Part shown: piece by piece, positions 60,942-64,000 of the stretch
Layout: each line of letters starts with the position of its first letter
Position numbering within the stretch: the stretch's first letter is position 1
DNA from: Flavobacteriales bacterium
GTDB lineage: Bacteria > Bacteroidota > Bacteroidia > Flavobacteriales > BACL11
Assembly (NCBI GenBank): GCA_014239655.1
Contig: JAAZYM010000078.1
Location: 1 to 64,000, forward strand
Direction: 5' to 3'
Length of the DNA: 64,000 nucleotides
The notes under the pieces: generated by a model
Database searches by the model: none
What the model saw: only the letters and a program-made list of their open reading frames with translations
What the model was told of the DNA's origin: nothing
Program-made: the position numbers and the translations under genes

Positions 60942-62048
60942 ATGGCAAAGAGAGATTATTATGATGTTTTAGGGGTTAGTAAGAGTGCTGACAATAAAGA
61001 TATTAAGAAAGCATATAGAAAAATTGCTATTAAATATCATCCTGATAAAAATCCTGGAGATAAACAAGCAGAAGATAAATTTAAAGAAGCGGCTGAAGCT
61101 TACGAGGTATTAAGTAATAGTGAAAAAAGACAACAATATGATCAATTTGGTCATGCCGGAATGAGAGGTTCTGCAGGTGGATTTGGAGGCGGAATGAATA
61201 TGGATGACATATTTAGCCAATTCGGTGATATCTTTGGTGGAGGATTTGGAGGATTTGGTGGAGGAAGAGGAGGAAGAAGAGTAATAAAAGGATCTAACCT
61301 AAGAATTAGACTCTCACTAAATCTAAAAGAAATTCTTGAGGGAGTAGATAAAAAAATTAAGGTTACTAGATTAGTTAATGCTGAAGGAGTAACATATGAT
61401 ACTTGCTCTACTTGTCAAGGTACAGGTCAAGTTACCCGGATCAGCAATACTATTCTAGGACAAATGCAAACATCCAGCACATGTCAATCCTGTAATGGAG
61501 CCGGAAAATCAATTAAAGATCGCCCTAGTGGTAGTGATCCAAATGGTATGATTAAAGAGCAAGAAACCGTTAAAATTACCATCCCTGAAGGAGTTGAAGA
61601 TGAAATGCAACTAAAAGTAAGCGGTAAAGGAAATGCTGCTCCTTTTGATGGTATAAATGGTGATTTACTAGTTCTGATTAATGTTGAAGAACATGAATCG
61701 TTGATTAGAGATGGGAAAAATCTTCATTATGATCATTATATCAGCTTTGCTGATGCTGCACTAGGAGCATCTACTCAAATCCCTACAATAACAGGAAAAG
61801 TAAAAATTAAAATAGAAAAAGGAATCCAAAGTGGTAAAATCTTAAGATTAAAATCTCAAGGGTTACCATCATTAAATAGTTATGGAAAAGGAGATTTACT
61901 TGTACATATAAATGTATGGACACCTCAAAAAATCAGCCCAAAAGAAAAAAAGTTCTTTGAAGAAGCTCAATCGTCCAAGAACTTCCAACCACAACCTTCA
62001 GAAAATGATAAATCTTTCTTTGATCGTGTTAAAGAGATGTTTGGCTAA
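60942..62048 (+). CDS. dnaJ: Chaperone DnaJ
   Basis: [39 protein letters not shown]-rich region; two CxxCxGxG-type motifs. Confidence 0.96.
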   Translation: MAKRDYYDVLGVSKSADNKDIKKAYRKIAIKYHPDKNPGDKQAEDKFKEAAEAYEVLSNSEKRQQYDQFGHAGMRGSAGGFGGGMNMDDIFSQFGDIFGGGFGGFGGGRGGRRVIKGSNLRIRLSLNLKEILEGVDKKIKVTRLVNAEGVTYDTCSTCQGTGQVTRISNTILGQMQTSSTCQSCNGAGKSIKDRPSGSDPNGMIKEQETVKITIPEGVEDEMQLKVSGKGNAAPFDGINGDLLVLINVEEHESLIRDGKNLHYDHYISFADAALGASTQIPTITGKVKIKIEKGIQSGKILRLKSQGLPSLNSYGKGDLLVHINVWTPQKISPKEKKFFEEAQSSKNFQPQPSENDKSFFDRVKEMFG

Positions 62049-62945
62049 ATGAAAGATATTTTGCTTTCTGTAGAAGATGTTGTAAAAAATTACGGTGATT
62101 ATACGGCACTGGACAAAGTAAATATATCTGTACCTAAATCAAGTATCTATGGCCTTCTAGGGCCAAATGGAGCCGGAAAAACAACATTAATGAGGATTAT
62201 TAATCAGATAACTGCTCCTGATCAAGGGAGAATAGTATTTCATAATGAATTGTTAAATAAAAAACATATTAAAGACATTGGTTACCTTCCAGAAGAGAGA
62301 GGGCTATATAAAAAGATGAAAGTCGGTGAACAAGCTCTTTATTTAGCACAATTAAAAGGAATGCCATATAAGCAAGCAATAGAAAAACTTAAGTTTTGGT
62401 TTGAGAAACTAGAGATAACCCACTGGTGGTCAAAAAGAGTTGAAGAATTATCAAAAGGAATGGCTCAAAAAATTCAATTTGTCGTTACAGTAATTCATCA
62501 GCCAAAATTATTAATATTTGATGAGCCTTTTAGTGGCTTTGATCCTATTAATGCAGCTATAATTAGAGAAGAAATCCTACAATTAAGAGAAAATGGGACT
62601 ACAATAATATTTTCTACACACAGAATGGAATCAGTAGAAGAGATTTGTGATCACATAGCTCTCATTAATAATGCTAAAACTATTCTAGAGGGCCCGATAG
62701 ATAAAATAAAAAATGACTTTCAAACCGAAACATATGAAGTTGTTTTATCTAGAGGTAAGTTAACAGGAAATAATCAATTCTCAATAATCTCAGAAAATAA
62801 TAATATTTATAAGATTAAACTAAATACGGGATGCTCATCAAGTCATCTTTTAGAATCTATAACTAAAGAACATGAAATAATTTCATTTAAAAAAGATTTT
62901 CCAAGTGTGGAAGATATTTTTATTAAATCTATTAATAATGAATAA
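62049..62945 (+). CDS. ABC transporter ATP-binding protein (NatA-like)
   Basis: Walker A GPNGAGKTTLM; ELSKGMAQKIQFVVTVIHQPKLLIFDEPFSGFDP. Confidence 0.92.
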   Translation: MKDILLSVEDVVKNYGDYTALDKVNISVPKSSIYGLLGPNGAGKTTLMRIINQITAPDQGRIVFHNELLNKKHIKDIGYLPEERGLYKKMKVGEQALYLAQLKGMPYKQAIEKLKFWFEKLEITHWWSKRVEELSKGMAQKIQFVVTVIHQPKLLIFDEPFSGFDPINAAIIREEILQLRENGTTIIFSTHRMESVEEICDHIALINNAKTILEGPIDKIKNDFQTETYEVVLSRGKLTGNNQFSIISENNNIYKIKLNTGCSSSHLLESITKEHEIISFKKDFPSVEDIFIKSINNE

Positions 62946-64000
62946 GATTTTTCTAATTATTAGAAGAGAATACCTTGTTAGGGTAAAAAAGAAATCGTTC
63001 ATTGTAATGACAATTTTAGCACCGATTTTAATGGTTGGATTAATCTTAGCTCCAGTATTTCTCGCGAATCAAGATCAAGAAAAAAAATTAATTGCTATTG
63101 TTAGTGATGATGAAAAATTTACTGATGGTATTATTGATGAAGAATTATTACATTTTACTTCAATTGATCAAAGTGAGTCAAAAAACTACAAGTTAAACCT
63201 TTCTGATTCACCTTATTATGCACTCTTAGAAATAGAAGAAGATACAATATCTCTTTATTCATTTCAACAAATCAGTATAACTGTTAGAAATTCTATTGAA
63301 AATCAAATAGAAAAAATAATTGAAACCGATAATTTAAAGCAAGCGGGCATAGATATTGAAGTAATTGAAAATGCGAAAACTATAATCAATATTGAAACAA
63401 AAATAATTGATAATGAAGGCCTAGAAACTTCAGCAAATACTGAAGCAAGTATTGGTATAGGGTTTCTAACCGGACTATTAATCTACATGTTTATTTTTAT
63501 GTATGGAACAATGGTTATGAGAGGTGTTATTGAAGAAAAAACAAACCGAATAGTAGAAATAATAATCTCTTCTGTAAAGCCTTTTCAATTAATGATGGGA
63601 AAAATTATTGGGATTGCTCTTGTAGGATTAACTCAATTTATTTTATGGATTATATTAACACTTTTAATTTCAACATTTGCGGAATTATTTATAATCAGTC
63701 CTCAAGAATTAACAGAAGCAACAAATACAACAAATCATTCTGTGCTCTTAAGTGAGTTAAATAGATTAACTGGAGGAATAAATTTACTTAGAATTTTTGT
63801 TTCTTTTCTGTTTTTCTTTCTTTTTGGATACCTCATGTATAGTTCATTATTTGCAGCAGTTGGATCTGCAGTTGATGCTGAAGCTGACACACAACAGTTT
63901 ATGCTACCAATAACCATACCTTTAATCTTATCATTTATCTTAATTCAACCAGTAATGGATAATCCTGATGGAGCATTAGCCTTTTGGCTTTCAATTATTC
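62938..64000 (+). CDS. ABC-2 type transporter permease (NatB-like), 3' truncated by window edge
   Basis: Open frame from ATG 62938: MNKIFLIIRREYLVRVKKKSFIVMTILAPILMVGLILAPVFL...TMVMRGVIEEKTNRIVEIIISSVKPFQLMMGKIIG; absent from ORF track because no stop in window. Confidence 0.9.
   Translation, partial: MNKIFLIIRREYLVRVKKKSFIVMTILAPILMVGLILAPVFLANQDQEKKLIAIVSDDEKFTDGIIDEELLHFTSIDQSESKNYKLNLSDSPYYALLEIEEDTISLYSFQQISITVRNSIENQIEKIIETDNLKQAGIDIEVIENAKTIINIETKIIDNEGLETSANTEASIGIGFLTGLLIYMFIFMYGTMVMRGVIEEKTNRIVEIIISSVKPFQLMMGKIIGIALVGLTQFILWIILTLLISTFAELFIISPQELTEATNTTNHSVLLSELNRLTGGINLLRIFVSFLFFFLFGYLMYSSLFAAVGSAVDAEADTQQFMLPITIPLILSFILIQPVMDNPDGALAFWLSII

Noticed and set aside
1-64000. CRISPR arrays, transposases, integrases, prophage genes, toxin-antitoxin or restriction-modification systems
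   Set aside because: None recognised in the ORF translations, and no regularly spaced direct repeats seen outside the coding repeats of the first gene.

Overview
AT-rich, gene-dense chromosomal window from a Bacteroidota genome, probably a marine Flavobacteriia-like lineage (an inference from gene content: T9SS-type proteins, TonB-dependent receptors, futalosine menaquinone genes, TAnnTTTG promoter motifs). It is mostly housekeeping: mqnB/mqnD, folE, fabD, waaA, mutS, folK, two deoxynucleoside kinases, sppA, hppA, etfBA, thyA, folA, tig-clpP-clpX, ruvC, greA, ahcY, murA, grpE-dnaJ and three tRNAs (two Leu, one Gly). Accessory content is a large truncated secreted protein with cysteine 'DDGSC' repeats and lamin-tail-like modules at the left edge, a TonB receptor / giant secreted protein / PorV-like operon, and a TPP riboswitch upstream of a TonB receptor. 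I saw no CRISPR array, transposon, prophage, rRNA or obvious defence island. The observations most worth checking are: (1) a DUF2797 gene cut by an in-frame TAA, with about 60 codons of intact conserved-looking reading frame continuing past it; (2) a consistent 3'-end compaction in which convergent genes overlap or nearly abut at their stop codons; (3) a sigma-54-type -24/-12 element in front of grpE-dnaJ with a nearby dyad; (4) a C-terminal extension of about 138 aa on the membrane pyrophosphatase; (5) a 16-A tract inside a transporter gene; (6) TAnnTTTG elements only 4 nt from start codons, suggesting leaderless mRNAs. I found no convincing wholly new multi-gene system. All functional calls come from reading the sequence, without database searches.
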